DNA of 64,000 nucleotides from Puniceicoccaceae bacterium (lineage in GTDB: Bacteria; Verrucomicrobiota; Verrucomicrobiia; Opitutales; Coraliomargaritaceae): the NCBI GenBank assembly GCA_018402305.1, contig JAGYJE010000004.1:1-64000 (forward strand), in the 5' to 3' direction. Below are positions 11,722-20,650 of this stretch, in pieces; position 1 is the stretch's first letter; every line of letters begins with the position of its first letter. The translations under genes were made by a program, and so were the position numbers. The notes below the pieces were generated by a model. It had not been told where the DNA came from. It saw only the letters and a program-made list of their open reading frames with translations, and did not search any database.

Positions 11722-12519
11722 ATGGCCGCGGGATCGCGAACACTGCGTGTATTGACGTTGAACATCGCCCACGGGCGTGGGCTTTCCGCCTATCAGGGCT
11801 TTCATAGTCAAAAAGGCATTGAGCGATGCTTGAGGCGGGTGGCGGCATTGCTGGGCAAGGTCGCCGCCGACATCGTGGCGCTTCAGGAGGTCGACGAGGA
11901 CTCTCACTGGAACCGGGGTATTCATCTTTTAAACTTTTTGCAGGAGCAGGCGGATTATGGGCATGCGTATCTAGGGGTTCATAATCGTCGTGGCGGAAAG
12001 CTGCCTCTGGCTTACGGGAACGGGCTCTTGACCCGGTTCCCGATTCTGCATGCGGAGCACGAGGCATTTGGCAAAGCATCGTTGGGCGAGAAGGGCTTTG
12101 TTTGTGCGGAGCTGGACACGCCACAGGGAATTTTACCTGTGCTCAACGTGCATTTGGACTTTCGGTCGCGACTTCGGCGCATTGAACAAATCGAGCGGCT
12201 AATCCATTTTCTTGACCAGAAACATTACACTTCGGATGGTACGCCGCACTTATCGCCTATCGTTTGCGGTGATTTTAATAGCCGATCCGGAAAGCCGACC
12301 GATGCGGTTCGGCATCTTTTCCACTACCTTAAGGAGCAATGCGCCTACCAGTTGCACCCCACGGGTCGGGGCTCGAGTACGTTTCCTTCGATTTTGCCCG
12401 TGCATGGGCTGGACTTCATTTTCGTGCCGCCGAGTTATAGGGTGCGTTTCGCGCGGGTTCTGCGAAGTTATGTGAGCGACCACCGGCCGGTGCTCGTCGA
12501 GCTGGAAATCCAGGGATGA
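11722..12519 (+). CDS. Endonuclease/exonuclease/phosphatase (EEP) family protein
   Basis: 265 residues with the EEP catalytic set in order: LNIAHGRG near 14, LQEVDEDS near 54 (metal-binding Glu), NVHLDF, CGDFNSRSGKP, GLDFIFVP, and SDHRPVLVE at the C-terminus (catalytic His). No signal peptide is seen. EEP proteins hydrolyse phosphodiester or phosphomonoester bonds in nucleic acids, lipids or inositol phosphates; the substrate is unresolved here. A GGGG stretch sits just before the ATG, and the stop overlaps the rlmH start by 4 bases (ATGA). Confidence 0.88.
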   Translation: MAAGSRTLRVLTLNIAHGRGLSAYQGFHSQKGIERCLRRVAALLGKVAADIVALQEVDEDSHWNRGIHLLNFLQEQADYGHAYLGVHNRRGGKLPLAYGNGLLTRFPILHAEHEAFGKASLGEKGFVCAELDTPQGILPVLNVHLDFRSRLRRIEQIERLIHFLDQKHYTSDGTPHLSPIVCGDFNSRSGKPTDAVRHLFHYLKEQCAYQLHPTGRGSSTFPSILPVHGLDFIFVPPSYRVRFARVLRSYVSDHRPVLVELEIQG

Positions 12520-12968
12520 TTCGCATGTTTCGCTTCACCCTCATTGTCGTTGGAAAAATAAAGAACCGCGCCCTGGCGGTCCTCTGTGAGGACTTTAGTC
12601 AGCGTCTGAGACGTCAGGGGCAGTTTGGATGTATTGAATTAAAGGATGGAGATGTAGACAGCGAGGGGCAGCGGATTCTGGAAGTATTGGGCAAGCGAAA
12701 GGATGCGCGGATCTATGCACTCGCCGAGGAGGGTTCAAGTTATCGATCGAAGGAACTGGCAGGTGCGCTTGCCGAGCTTGAGGGGCAGTCGGCTGTGTTC
12801 ATTGTGGGCGGTGCGTATGGATTGAGCGATGCGGTAAAGCAGCGTGCCGATGTGCTTTGGTCGCTTTCGCCGCTCACCTTCACCCATGAAATTGCGCGCT
12901 TGCTACTTTATGAGCAGCTCTATCGGGCGGTTTCCATACAAAACGGCTCAAAATACCATCATGAATAG
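12516..12968 (+). CDS. rlmH: 23S rRNA (pseudouridine-1915-N3)-methyltransferase RlmH
   Basis: A 150-residue SPOUT-class methyltransferase that methylates pseudouridine 1915 in helix 69 of 23S rRNA. The SAM-binding knot signature is present as FIVGGAYGLSDAVK, and the C-terminal LTFTHEIARLLLYEQLYRA block is diagnostic, ending in a His-rich KYHHE tail. Its start overlaps the stop of the EEP gene, indicating translational coupling. Length is typical. Confidence 0.93.
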   Translation: MIRMFRFTLIVVGKIKNRALAVLCEDFSQRLRRQGQFGCIELKDGDVDSEGQRILEVLGKRKDARIYALAEEGSSYRSKELAGALAELEGQSAVFIVGGAYGLSDAVKQRADVLWSLSPLTFTHEIARLLLYEQLYRAVSIQNGSKYHHE

Positions 12969-13047
12969 GGGGCGTAAATCGGCTTGCTATCCCTCTCAAA
13001 TCGTTCGATAAAAGAGGGAGTCTATAACACATGTTAACATTCAGAGC

Positions 13048-13155
13048 ATGGGTAGCATCCGTTGGATCAAATCATGTATTCAGTCAGGTGAAGTCGCAGG
13101 TAAGCGGTACTCAAAGCGAAGAAGCAAGTGGGATAGCCCTAATAAAGAAAAATAA
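13048..13155 (+). CDS. Possible 35-residue basic leader peptide upstream of the RRM gene
   Basis: An ATG at 13048 opens a 35-codon frame rich in Lys, Arg and Ser (starts MGSIRWIKSCIQSGEVAG). Its TAA stop directly abuts the ATG of the RRM protein (TAAATG), an arrangement that would allow translational coupling. No good ribosome-binding site precedes it. It could equally be part of an untranslated leader of a cold-inducible RRM gene. Support is positional only. Confidence 0.3.
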   Translation: MGSIRWIKSCIQSGEVAGKRYSKRRSKWDSPNKEK

Positions 13156-13606
13156 ATGAATACAAAGATGTATGTAGGCAATCTGTCCTACGATGCGACT
13201 GATAGTGATATCCGTGAGCTTTTCGAAGCTCATGGGACCGTGAGTGATGTTTTTATCGTAAAAGACCGTGAGTCAGGCCGCCCCCGCGGCTTTGCTTTCG
13301 TCTCGATGGGAACTCCCGAAGAAATGAACGCAGCCATTGAAGGCTTGAATGGCGAGGAATTCCTCGGTCGGGCATTGGCGATCAACGAAGCACGTCCCCG
13401 CGAAGAACGCCCCCAAGGCGGCGGCGGTGGCGGCGGCGGGGAGGCGGGCGTCCTTTGGGGCGAGGACTGGTGGCCGTGGCGGCTTCGGCGGTGGCGGTGG
13501 CGGCCGTGGCGGCTTCAATCGTGGCGGCGGCGGTGGCCGTGGTGGCGATCGCGGTGGCCGCGGTGGCTATGATCGTGGCGACCGTGGTGGTCGCGATAGC
13601 TACTAA
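13156..13606 (+). CDS. RRM-family glycine-rich RNA-binding protein, interrupted by a frameshift in a G-rich tract
   Basis: The first 83 codons encode one RNA recognition motif: RNP2 as [11 protein letters not shown] and RNP1 as RGFAFVSM. This is the small bacterial glycine-rich RBP family that binds RNA and is often cold-responsive. The reading frame then runs into a Trp/Arg-rich nonsense tail ending at 13572. Moving by one base within the G-rich tract near 13430-13441 joins it to a frame reaching the TAA at 13606 that encodes a proper Gly/Arg/Phe-rich tail (GGRGGFGG repeats, ending GGRDSY). So there is one extra G in the tract: a sequencing error, phase variation or programmed slippage. Confidence 0.85.
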
Positions 13607-13612
13607 GCTCTC

Positions 13613-13664
13613 TGACGGTTTACCCAGACGGTTTGCTCAGACGGTTTACCCAGACGGTTTGCTG
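13613..13664. repeat. 26-bp direct repeat, two copies
   Basis: Two adjacent copies of a 26-base unit built from CAGACGGTTT modules follow the stop codon of the RRM gene. It is one of several post-stop tandem repeats in this window. Confidence 0.8.
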
Positions 13665-13693
13665 CCGCGGGTGGTTAGCCGAGACAGACTTTC

Positions 13694-13727
13694 AAACGGA
13701 GTTCTGGAAACGGAGCTCCGTTTTTTG
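13694..13727 (+). terminator. Rho-independent terminator after the RRM gene
   Basis: A 9-bp stem (AACGGAGTT at 13695-13703 pairing with AGCTCCGTT at 13714-13722, one G-T wobble) is closed by a 10-base loop and followed by a run of six T. It separates the RRM gene from serA. Confidence 0.75.
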
Positions 13728-13791
13728 TGCTCAAAGCTTTATTGGTTTCTGTTGCAATTCACTCACAGTTAAATTTACTCAGCTGCTTCTT

Positions 13792-15378
13792 ATGAAAATA
13801 ATAGTAGCCGACCGTATTTCGCCCATTGGTGTGGATTTGTTTAAGGCCCAGGAGGGTTTTGAAGTTGTAGAAGCTTATGGCTCGTCACCGGAGCAGATCC
13901 TCGAACTGGCCCGGGAGGCAGATGCCATCGCCGTGCGCTCTGACACACGAATCACCGCCGAGGTAATTGCTGCGGCGAAAAACCTCAAGGTCGTTGGGCG
14001 TGCGGGCGTGGGTGTCGACAACATCGACATTGAGGCAGCGACAGACCGTGGTGTGATCGTGATGAACACCCCGACCGGTAACACCATCGCCACGGCCGAA
14101 CTGACATTTACGCACATGCTGGCGGGCGCACGGCCCATCGTGCAGGCTGCTTCGGGCATGCGTGCGGGGCGCTGGGACCGCAAAAAATACACCGGCTCTG
14201 AACTCAACCAAAAGACCCTGGGCATCCTTGGTCTGGGGCGCATCGGCGTCGAATTGGCCAAGCGCGCCATGGCATTCCAGATGGACGTAATGGCCTACGA
14301 CCCTTATCTTACAGAGTCGCGAGCTAAAAGCCTCGGTGTCCGCCTCTCGAGCCTCGATGAAGTGATTGAGCAGGCCGACTACATCACGGTGCACATGCCA
14401 CTGACCAAGGACACCAAATATATGCTCAATGCGGATGCGTTTTCCCGCATGAAAGAGGGGGTGCGGGTATTCAACTGTGCGCGCGGGGGCATCATTGAGG
14501 AGGCTGCTCTGATCGAGGCGCTGCAGTCCGGGAAAGTAGCGGCCGCCGGACTCGACGTTTACGAAGACGAGCCCCCCGCCGAGGACAGCCCGCTGCGGAG
14601 TATTGAAAACCTCGTGCTCACGCCGCACCTTGGTGCTTCAACAGAGGAGGCTCAGGAAAACGTGGGTATCGATGTGGCCAAGCAGATGATCGACGCTCTG
14701 ACGGGCGGCATGGTTGTAAATGCCTTGAACATGCCATCGGTAGACCCCAAGGTCCTGGAAAAGTTGGGGCCCTACATGGAGCTCGGTGAAAAAATCGGCA
14801 CATTTTCCCAACAACTGGCACCGGATGGAGTGGAGAAGATCACCATCCGCTACTTTGGTAAAATCGTAGAGCTCGACACATTGCCGCTAACCAATGCGGT
14901 GCAGCGGGGCTACCTGCGCGAAATCTCGGACAACGTCAATAACGTGAACGCCCCAAAGAAGATCGAGCGTCTCGGCATCGCCTGTGATCAGATCAAAAGC
15001 AGTACGCACGCGGACTTTAATGAATTGATTGAGGTGGAGGTCACCTGTCGCGGCGGGAAAACCCGGACGATCGGTGGGACGCTTGTCGGCAAGGCACAGA
15101 CGCCCCGGATCGTATTGATTGACGGCCACAGTGTGGAGGTCAGCACAAATGCCACTCTGCTGGTGTTAAAGAACAAAGACGTGCCGGGCATCGTCGGCTT
15201 CATCGGTGTCGCGCTGGGCGAGGACAACGTTAATATTGCCAACATGTCTTTGAGCCGTGATAAGGGAGAGGGCTTTGCGGTTTCCGTATTCGAGCTCGAC
15301 ACGGCACCGTCAGAAGCGACCGAGAAGAAAATCACGGAGCATCCCGCGATCGAGAAATACCGGGTGATTAAGCTTTAG
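13792..15378 (+). CDS. serA: D-3-phosphoglycerate dehydrogenase
   Basis: 528 residues from the ATG at 13792, the usual length of the long SerA type. It oxidises 3-phosphoglycerate to start serine synthesis. In order: substrate/NAD domain with VGRAGVGVDNID, the Rossmann motif GILGLGRIGVELAKR, catalytic-domain blocks FNCARGGIIEE and LTPHLGASTEEAQ, an allosteric substrate-binding domain, and a C-terminal ACT domain beginning DVPGIVGFIG (serine feedback site in the family). An in-frame upstream extension to 13633 crosses the repeats and terminator and is rejected. Its 3' end overlaps convergent lspA by 11 bases. Confidence 0.95.
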   Translation: MKIIVADRISPIGVDLFKAQEGFEVVEAYGSSPEQILELAREADAIAVRSDTRITAEVIAAAKNLKVVGRAGVGVDNIDIEAATDRGVIVMNTPTGNTIATAELTFTHMLAGARPIVQAASGMRAGRWDRKKYTGSELNQKTLGILGLGRIGVELAKRAMAFQMDVMAYDPYLTESRAKSLGVRLSSLDEVIEQADYITVHMPLTKDTKYMLNADAFSRMKEGVRVFNCARGGIIEEAALIEALQSGKVAAAGLDVYEDEPPAEDSPLRSIENLVLTPHLGASTEEAQENVGIDVAKQMIDALTGGMVVNALNMPSVDPKVLEKLGPYMELGEKIGTFSQQLAPDGVEKITIRYFGKIVELDTLPLTNAVQRGYLREISDNVNNVNAPKKIERLGIACDQIKSSTHADFNELIEVEVTCRGGKTRTIGGTLVGKAQTPRIVLIDGHSVEVSTNATLLVLKNKDVPGIVGFIGVALGEDNVNIANMSLSRDKGEGFAVSVFELDTAPSEATEKKITEHPAIEKYRVIKL

Positions 15379-15895
15379 CGGGGTTTTTAAAGCTCAGGAT
15401 CAAATAGAGGAAAACGCCGATGACGATGCCGCAGTCCGCGACATTGAAAGAAGGGTAGCGTCCTGTCGGCAGGATCCAAGGGATCATGAAGGGAAAGTGA
15501 AAATCGAGGAAGTCGATGACATGCCCGTGCACGAGCCGATCCACCAGGTTTCCCAGGATGCCGCCAATAAGCAGGCCAAAGGCCCACTGCATGGGGATTC
15601 TCTGGAGTTCAAGGGCGTGGCGCATTTTGTAAATGACGAAGAGTGCCGCGAAGGCGAATCCAGCAAGCAGCCCTCCATAACCCGAGAGCATGCCCCAGGC
15701 CGCCCCCTCGTTACCGACATGGACGATATAGAAGAAACCGTCGATCACGGTGATCGCCTCCGGAGGGAAATAGCTGTCCAGCTCCAGATTCATAAAAATC
15801 CAGGTCTTCGTGATCTGATCGAGGGCAAATACAACGATGGCTAAGATCAGGAGCAATCGGTAGCGCAAGAAATTTTTGGCGGTGGGCGTGGGCAT
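15368..15895 (-). CDS. lspA: Lipoprotein signal peptidase (signal peptidase II)
   Basis: About 175 residues from the ATG at 15895; the frame extends upstream into corA and that part is not needed. It is a four-helix inner-membrane aspartyl protease that removes lipoprotein signal peptides. The catalytic Asp pair lies in GGILGNLVDRL...VIDFLDF and in FNVADCGIVIG, the two diagnostic blocks. It reads in the same direction as corA, whose stop at 15916 is 20 bases upstream of the start. The M48 lipoprotein in this window is a possible substrate. Confidence 0.92.
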   Translation of the reverse strand: MPTPTAKNFLRYRLLLILAIVVFALDQITKTWIFMNLELDSYFPPEAITVIDGFFYIVHVGNEGAAWGMLSGYGGLLAGFAFAALFVIYKMRHALELQRIPMQWAFGLLIGGILGNLVDRLVHGHVIDFLDFHFPFMIPWILPTGRYPSFNVADCGIVIGVFLYLILSFKNPAKA

Positions 15896-15915
15896 GGAAA
15901 AGCGGCAAAGCAATC

Positions 15916-16788
15916 CTAAGAATTGGGGCCTATCCAGCCTTTTCGCCAAAAGAAAATAGCCAATCCGAATGTGATGGCCAGGCAGCCGCCCCAGAAAACC
16001 GGATAGGCGTATTTCCAGCCGAGTTCCGGAATGTGTTCAAAATTCATACCGTAGACACCCGCGAAGAAGGTAATGGGAATGAAGAAGCTGGCCATAATCG
16101 TCAGCACTTTCATGATCTCGTTCATCTTATTGCCCACGGATGACTGGTAGAGGTCGCTCAGACCGGCAGTATTTTCCAAGCGCTTTCGGACGGGGCCGAA
16201 GACGTCGCCGGTTTCTTCCTGGAAGGAAATCAGCGTGTCCTTGAAGAGGAAGAAAGTGATTTGTTCGTTTTTAAGCAAATGCTCACCGAGTTGGATTTGC
16301 CGGGCGATGACGCTGAAATGGTCTTCAAAGACTTCGAGTTTAGGGCGTTGGTAGGTGTTGATAACATCCTCGGCGGAGAGGGTGTGAATGCCAAACTGTT
16401 TGCTCACCGCATTGATCGCACTGGCCCGGAGGCCATCGATGTTGATCCAGCGCACATGGGGGTTTTCCGGCTTGGGGTGGACCAGCGCCTCATGAATGTC
16501 CTCAAATTCACTTTTTGCTAAAACGCCGTTCCCATAATCCAGCACCGTTATACGAATTGGGAGCGAGGGGTCTTCCTGCTTCAGATATTGCTCGATGCCT
16601 GGCGCGGCACCAGGCGCGGGGTGGACGGCGGGGTCCATGGCGCGGGCCATCGGGGCAAAGACGCCCTTGCCGAGCCCGAGGAGCCCTGAAGTGATAAATG
16701 AGGCGGTCTTGGTGATCGCCTCGGTGGTGGCGTTGGCGACCTCTTTGGCCGATTCGATGGGCTGCTTCACAGGTATCAGTCTGATCAT
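15916..16788 (-). CDS. corA: CorA-type magnesium transporter with an internal deletion
   Basis: 290 residues: a cytoplasmic alpha/beta domain (about 70-185), then directly the pore helix block MNEIMKVLTIMASFFIPITFFAG with the YGMNFEHIPE selectivity motif and a second membrane helix. Usual CorA proteins have about 100 more residues between these parts, forming the long stalk helices. Here VRKRLENT, which should open that region, is joined in frame to AGLSDLYQSSVGNKMNE, which should close it. So an in-frame deletion of most of the stalk is inferred. Membrane and GMN motifs are intact; whether a pentamer can still gate is unclear. Confidence 0.85.
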   Translation of the reverse strand: MIRLIPVKQPIESAKEVANATTEAITKTASFITSGLLGLGKGVFAPMARAMDPAVHPAPGAAPGIEQYLKQEDPSLPIRITVLDYGNGVLAKSEFEDIHEALVHPKPENPHVRWINIDGLRASAINAVSKQFGIHTLSAEDVINTYQRPKLEVFEDHFSVIARQIQLGEHLLKNEQITFFLFKDTLISFQEETGDVFGPVRKRLENTAGLSDLYQSSVGNKMNEIMKVLTIMASFFIPITFFAGVYGMNFEHIPELGWKYAYPVFWGGCLAITFGLAIFFWRKGWIGPNS

Positions 16789-16827
16789 GTTTGGCGTTTT
16801 GACAAGCCCGATACTGCCTGATGAAAG

Positions 16828-17121
16828 CTAGGGCGCATCCGGTACCTCAGGCATTTCCCGGAAAAAGATGGCTGTTTTGCCGACGCCGCCGACGTATTCG
16901 CAGGCAGCTTTTTCGGCGATCTTCGAGCAATAGGCTTTAATGGCGGCGCGATCCGCTTCAAAGCGCAGTTTGATGAGGCCGTTTTTCAGGAGCGCCATTT
17001 CGATCTCGTTAGTGACATTGTCGCTCAGGCCTTGTTTACCGACGTGCACGTGAGGCTTGAGGCGTTGCCCGATGCCGCGAAGCTCTTTTTTTTCCGCGCT
17101 GGTGAGTGGTGCTGATTCCAT
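16828..17121 (-). CDS. yhbY: YhbY/CRM-domain RNA-binding protein
   Basis: A 97-residue single CRM-domain protein. The signature is LRGIGQRLKPHVHVGKQGLS followed by a pattern ending in GKTAIFFRE. YhbY proteins associate with pre-50S ribosomal subunits. It is the first gene of a short minus-strand run into corA and lspA (39 bases to corA) and is divergent from the M48 protease gene. Confidence 0.9.
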   Translation of the reverse strand: MESAPLTSAEKKELRGIGQRLKPHVHVGKQGLSDNVTNEIEMALLKNGLIKLRFEADRAAIKAYCSKIAEKAACEYVGGVGKTAIFFREMPEVPDAP

Positions 17122-17260
17122 GGTTGAAGACGCTAGGTGCCGACGGCTAAACGACGAGCAAAAAAGCGGGGCGTGGCTGATCGCCAGGGGGTTCTTTGTT
17201 TGTGCGATTTATGTTCGAATGAAAGTTGATTTGATTAGCGGAAAGGCACAGAGTCCTCCT

Positions 17261-18040
17261 ATGAAAGTTGCAACTCCCGTTTCGTTTTTGCTGCTTGTTT
17301 TGTTGTTTGCAAGCGGTTGCCACACGGTTCCTCAAACGGGCCGCTCTGCCTTGCATCTCGTCTCTTCGGATCGTTTGGCGGCAATGGCATCGGCTCAGTT
17401 TGGTGAGCTGAAGCAGAACACCCCAATCTCACGGGATCCGAAATACACATCGATGGTCAACCGGGTGGGGGAGCGGATCGCCTATGTGGCTGCGCCGGAC
17501 ATGCCGAATGCGCAGTGGGAGTTTGTGGTTTTTGACGATGATGATCAGATCAACGCATTTGCCATGCCAGGCGGTAAGGTCGCCGTCTACACCGGGATTT
17601 TTAAGATAGCGAAGACGGATGACGAATTGGCTGTGGTGATAGGGCACGAAGTGGCGCACGTCGCGGCTGGTCACGGCAACGAGCGCGTCTCTCAACAGCT
17701 GCTGGCGGCGGGTGGGGCGCTCGCAGTCGGTCTGGGCACGCGGGATCTGGACAGCTCGGAACGACAGCTGATCATGGCTGCCTACGGGGCGGGCGCGACG
17801 CTTGGGGTGATGCTGCCCTACAGCCGGTATCATGAGAGCGAGGCGGACGAGATTGGGCTAATCTATGCGGCCCAAGCGGGATACGATCCGCGGGCGGCAA
17901 TTGCTTTTTGGAAGCGGATGGAAGCGGAGAAGAGCGGTGCGCCCCCCGAGTTTCTTTCGACGCATCCCTCCGGAAGCACGCGTATTCGCAAACTCAATGA
18001 GCTCATGCCAAAGGCTGTGGCGATTTACGAAAACCGTTGA
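17261..18040 (+). CDS. M48-family metalloprotease, lipoprotein
   Basis: From the ATG at 17261 the product has 259 residues with a lipoprotein signal: a hydrophobic stretch then LLFASGC, giving an N-terminal lipid-bound Cys20. The zinc motif HEVAHVAAGH is near 128-137 and the third ligand lies in ESEADEIGLIYAAQAGYDP. The HPSGSTRI-type C-terminal block is usual for the Oma1/LoiP-like subgroup of M48. It probably acts in the periplasm in envelope quality control. The open frame extends 204 bases upstream without family similarity. The dipeptidase gene starts 6 bases after its stop. Confidence 0.9.
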   Translation: MKVATPVSFLLLVLLFASGCHTVPQTGRSALHLVSSDRLAAMASAQFGELKQNTPISRDPKYTSMVNRVGERIAYVAAPDMPNAQWEFVVFDDDDQINAFAMPGGKVAVYTGIFKIAKTDDELAVVIGHEVAHVAAGHGNERVSQQLLAAGGALAVGLGTRDLDSSERQLIMAAYGAGATLGVMLPYSRYHESEADEIGLIYAAQAGYDPRAAIAFWKRMEAEKSGAPPEFLSTHPSGSTRIRKLNELMPKAVAIYENR

Positions 18041-18046
18041 TTTTTT

Positions 18047-19423
18047 ATGCAAAATCCGACCGAGCTCCTAAAAGACTACATCCGTTTTCCCTCCGTCTCG
18101 ACCGACCCGGCCTACGGCGAGGGCATGGCTGGCGCCCGTAACTATGCCTGCGGGCTTCTGGAGCAGCTTGGTTTCACTGTGGAAACGGTGGAAACGGAGC
18201 TGCATCCCATCCTTCTGGCGGACCGGATTGGCTCGCCGGATTGGCCGCACATCGTTATCTATGGCCACTACGATGTGCAGCCGGCAGACCCCTTCGCGCT
18301 TTGGACGGATGCCCCCTTTGAGCCGACTATACGGGATGGGCGTCTCTATGGCCGGGGAGCGGCCGATAATAAGGGGCCCACGATTGTGCATATGGCCGCG
18401 CTCGCGCGTGTCTTGGCGGAGCATCCGGATCTACCGCTCAACATCACCTATGTGATCGAGGGGGAGGAAGAGATTGGCAGCCCCAGCATGCCGGCGTTTT
18501 TCGAGCGCTATGCTGAGCGCCTGTCCGAGGCTGATTTCATGTTGGTTTCTGATACCGGTAGCCCGAATACCGAGCAGATCGTGATCACTACGGCACTTCG
18601 TGGCTTAGTCGACCTGGAGGTCAAACTGCGCGGGCCAAAGAGCGACTTGCATTCCGGCATTCATGGGGGCGCGGTTTACAACCCGATTCAGGCGCTAGCA
18701 GAGATTTGTGCATCGCTGCACGACGCCGACGGGCGGGTCAATGTGCCTGGGTTTTATGACGATGTGGTGCCGGTTTTCGATTGGGAGCGCGACGAGCTCA
18801 AGCGCTACCCCGAGACGGTGGAAAGCTACCGTCGGATGCTGGACGTGCCCGCCTTTTATCCGGCAAACGGTCTGAGTCCGCTCGAAGCGGTGCGATTTGG
18901 GCCCACCCTGGAGTTGAATGGAATCGGTGGCGGCTATCAGGGGGCGGGCTCAAAAACGGTCATCCCGAGTGAAGCCTTTGTAAAAATTACTTGTCGGCTC
19001 GTGGCCGACCAGGACCCCGTTAAGATTCAGCAACAGGTCGTGCAAACGATTCGCGACCGTTGTCCGCCGGGAGTAACTCTTTCCTTGCGGGAGGGTGGGA
19101 TTGCGGAGGCCTACCTCGTGGTACCACCCGGTCGGCCCAATACGCCAGCTGATCAGCCCGAGGCACTTGCCCGGGCCTTCAGGGCGGCCGATCGAGCGAT
19201 TGGCGAGTATTTCGGCCAAGCGCCGATCTACCTGCGCGAGGGAGGGAGTATCCCGGTGATCGCCGATTTTAAAAAGCGGGCCGGGCTCGACGCACTGATG
19301 ATCGGTCTATTTACCCCCATCGATAATCTGCATGCGCCCGATGAAGGGTTCAGTCTTTCATTAATGGACAAAGCGATCGCTGCCTTTGAGGACATCATCA
19401 AGCGCATTGCGAAGGTGTCTTGA
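18047..19423 (+). CDS. M20-family dipeptidase
   Basis: 458 residues of the M20/carnosinase-like class. Zinc-ligand blocks are visible in order: VIYGHYDVQPADP (His and Asp), GRGAADNKGP (bridging Asp), EGEEEIGSP (Glu pair), a later SDTGSP block, and a C-terminal LHAPDEGF block with the last His. The lid/dimerisation domain sits in between. It hydrolyses short peptides in the cytosol; exact specificity is unknown. Spacing of 6 bases to the upstream M48 gene suggests co-transcription. Confidence 0.9.
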   Translation: MQNPTELLKDYIRFPSVSTDPAYGEGMAGARNYACGLLEQLGFTVETVETELHPILLADRIGSPDWPHIVIYGHYDVQPADPFALWTDAPFEPTIRDGRLYGRGAADNKGPTIVHMAALARVLAEHPDLPLNITYVIEGEEEIGSPSMPAFFERYAERLSEADFMLVSDTGSPNTEQIVITTALRGLVDLEVKLRGPKSDLHSGIHGGAVYNPIQALAEICASLHDADGRVNVPGFYDDVVPVFDWERDELKRYPETVESYRRMLDVPAFYPANGLSPLEAVRFGPTLELNGIGGGYQGAGSKTVIPSEAFVKITCRLVADQDPVKIQQQVVQTIRDRCPPGVTLSLREGGIAEAYLVVPPGRPNTPADQPEALARAFRAADRAIGEYFGQAPIYLREGGSIPVIADFKKRAGLDALMIGLFTPIDNLHAPDEGFSLSLMDKAIAAFEDIIKRIAKVS

Positions 19424-19492
19424 TAAAACCCGGAAGCGTTGAATCCAAGTTTCCATTTCACTCCGGAACGCCTTTTTTTGAATTCGTCTTGT

Positions 19493-20650
19493 ATGGCTCC
19501 TCCGCATTCCGCCGCTGCTATTGGCATCTACTGCCACGTGCCGTTCTGCGCATCGACCTGTGATTTCTGTGCCTTCTACCAGGAAAAGCCTCGGCGAGGG
19601 GATCTGGAGCGCTACTTGCGGGCCATGGACATGGAATTTGTCCAACTGCCCAGGGATCGAGAGGTGGATACTGTATTCTGGGGTGGCGGAACGCCCGGTC
19701 TACTGGCGGCAAAGGATTTAGAGCGGCTCGGTGTGTCGCTTCTGAAAAATCTAAACGCACCACCGATCGAGTGGACGGTTGAGATGGCACCGTCAACGGT
19801 GAAGGCGGACAAACTTGCCCTTTTAAAGGACCTCGGTGTGACCCGTATATCGATGGGTGTGCAGAGCTTTCAGCCGCCGCTGCTTGATTCCTTGGGGCGG
19901 TTGCACAATCTCAAGCAGATTCACCTGGCTTGGGAGCGAGTGCAGGCGGCCGGTTTTGCCCAGACCAACCTCGACCTCATGTTTGCCATACCTGGGCAAA
20001 GCCTTGACCAGTGGGAGGCGGATATCCGTCAGGCTGCCCGCCTCACTCCGGCGCATCTGTCGACCTACTGTCTGACCTTTGAGGAAGACACCGCTCTCTA
20101 TGTTAAACTCTCGCAGGGTAAGGTCTCGATTGACGAAGAAAAAGAGCTGCGCTTTTACGAGCGCGGTTGGGAGCTTCTGGGGGAGCTGGGCTATGCACAG
20201 TATGAAGTTTCGAACTTTGCCAGACCGGGAAGTGAATGCATCCATAATATGAATACATGGCGCATGCACGAGTGGATTGGCTGTGGCCCGTCTGCTGCCA
20301 GTCAGTATCGAGGGGAGCGCTATCAACGCCCGGCTAATCTCGATGCCTGGTGTATGGCAATCGAGGCGGGCGAGTCGCCCAAGATAGAGCGGGTGCAACT
20401 CGATGATGACCTGCTCTTGGCGGACGCGGTCATTTTCGGCCTACGGATGAACAAGGGGATCGACTTGGATAGCCTGGCAAAAAGATTTAAGGGTGCCGGT
20501 AATTTTGGAGTATTGGAAGCTAAGCTGGCGAATTTCGAGCATGAGGGGTTGGTCTACGTCGAGGGCGGTCATTATCGCCTGAGTCACCGTGGTCGCTTGC
20601 TCTGCGATGCCATCGGCGGGAAATTAATGGAGTCCACGGAACCGGATTAG
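19493..20650 (+). CDS. hemW: HemW-like radical SAM heme chaperone
   Basis: 385 residues from the ATG at 19493; an in-frame TTG at 19439 is a weaker start. The radical SAM cluster motif CASTCDFC follows YCHVPF, and the next block [10 protein letters not shown] is the GGE-like SAM site. The C-terminal HemN-like domain is present. Once annotated as oxygen-independent coproporphyrinogen oxidase, this family acts as a heme chaperone. The usual aromatic after the third Cys is replaced: CDFC is followed by AFYQ. The stop overlaps the stop of convergent rpoN by 4 bases. Confidence 0.85.
   Translation: MAPPHSAAAIGIYCHVPFCASTCDFCAFYQEKPRRGDLERYLRAMDMEFVQLPRDREVDTVFWGGGTPGLLAAKDLERLGVSLLKNLNAPPIEWTVEMAPSTVKADKLALLKDLGVTRISMGVQSFQPPLLDSLGRLHNLKQIHLAWERVQAAGFAQTNLDLMFAIPGQSLDQWEADIRQAARLTPAHLSTYCLTFEEDTALYVKLSQGKVSIDEEKELRFYERGWELLGELGYAQYEVSNFARPGSECIHNMNTWRMHEWIGCGPSAASQYRGERYQRPANLDAWCMAIEAGESPKIERVQLDDDLLLADAVIFGLRMNKGIDLDSLAKRFKGAGNFGVLEAKLANFEHEGLVYVEGGHYRLSHRGRLLCDAIGGKLMESTEPD

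Noticed and set aside
13031-13162. 43-codon frame starting at 13031, overlapping the RRM start
   Set aside because: Overlaps the RRM start out of frame and is less peptide-like than the 35-codon frame ending exactly at the RRM ATG.
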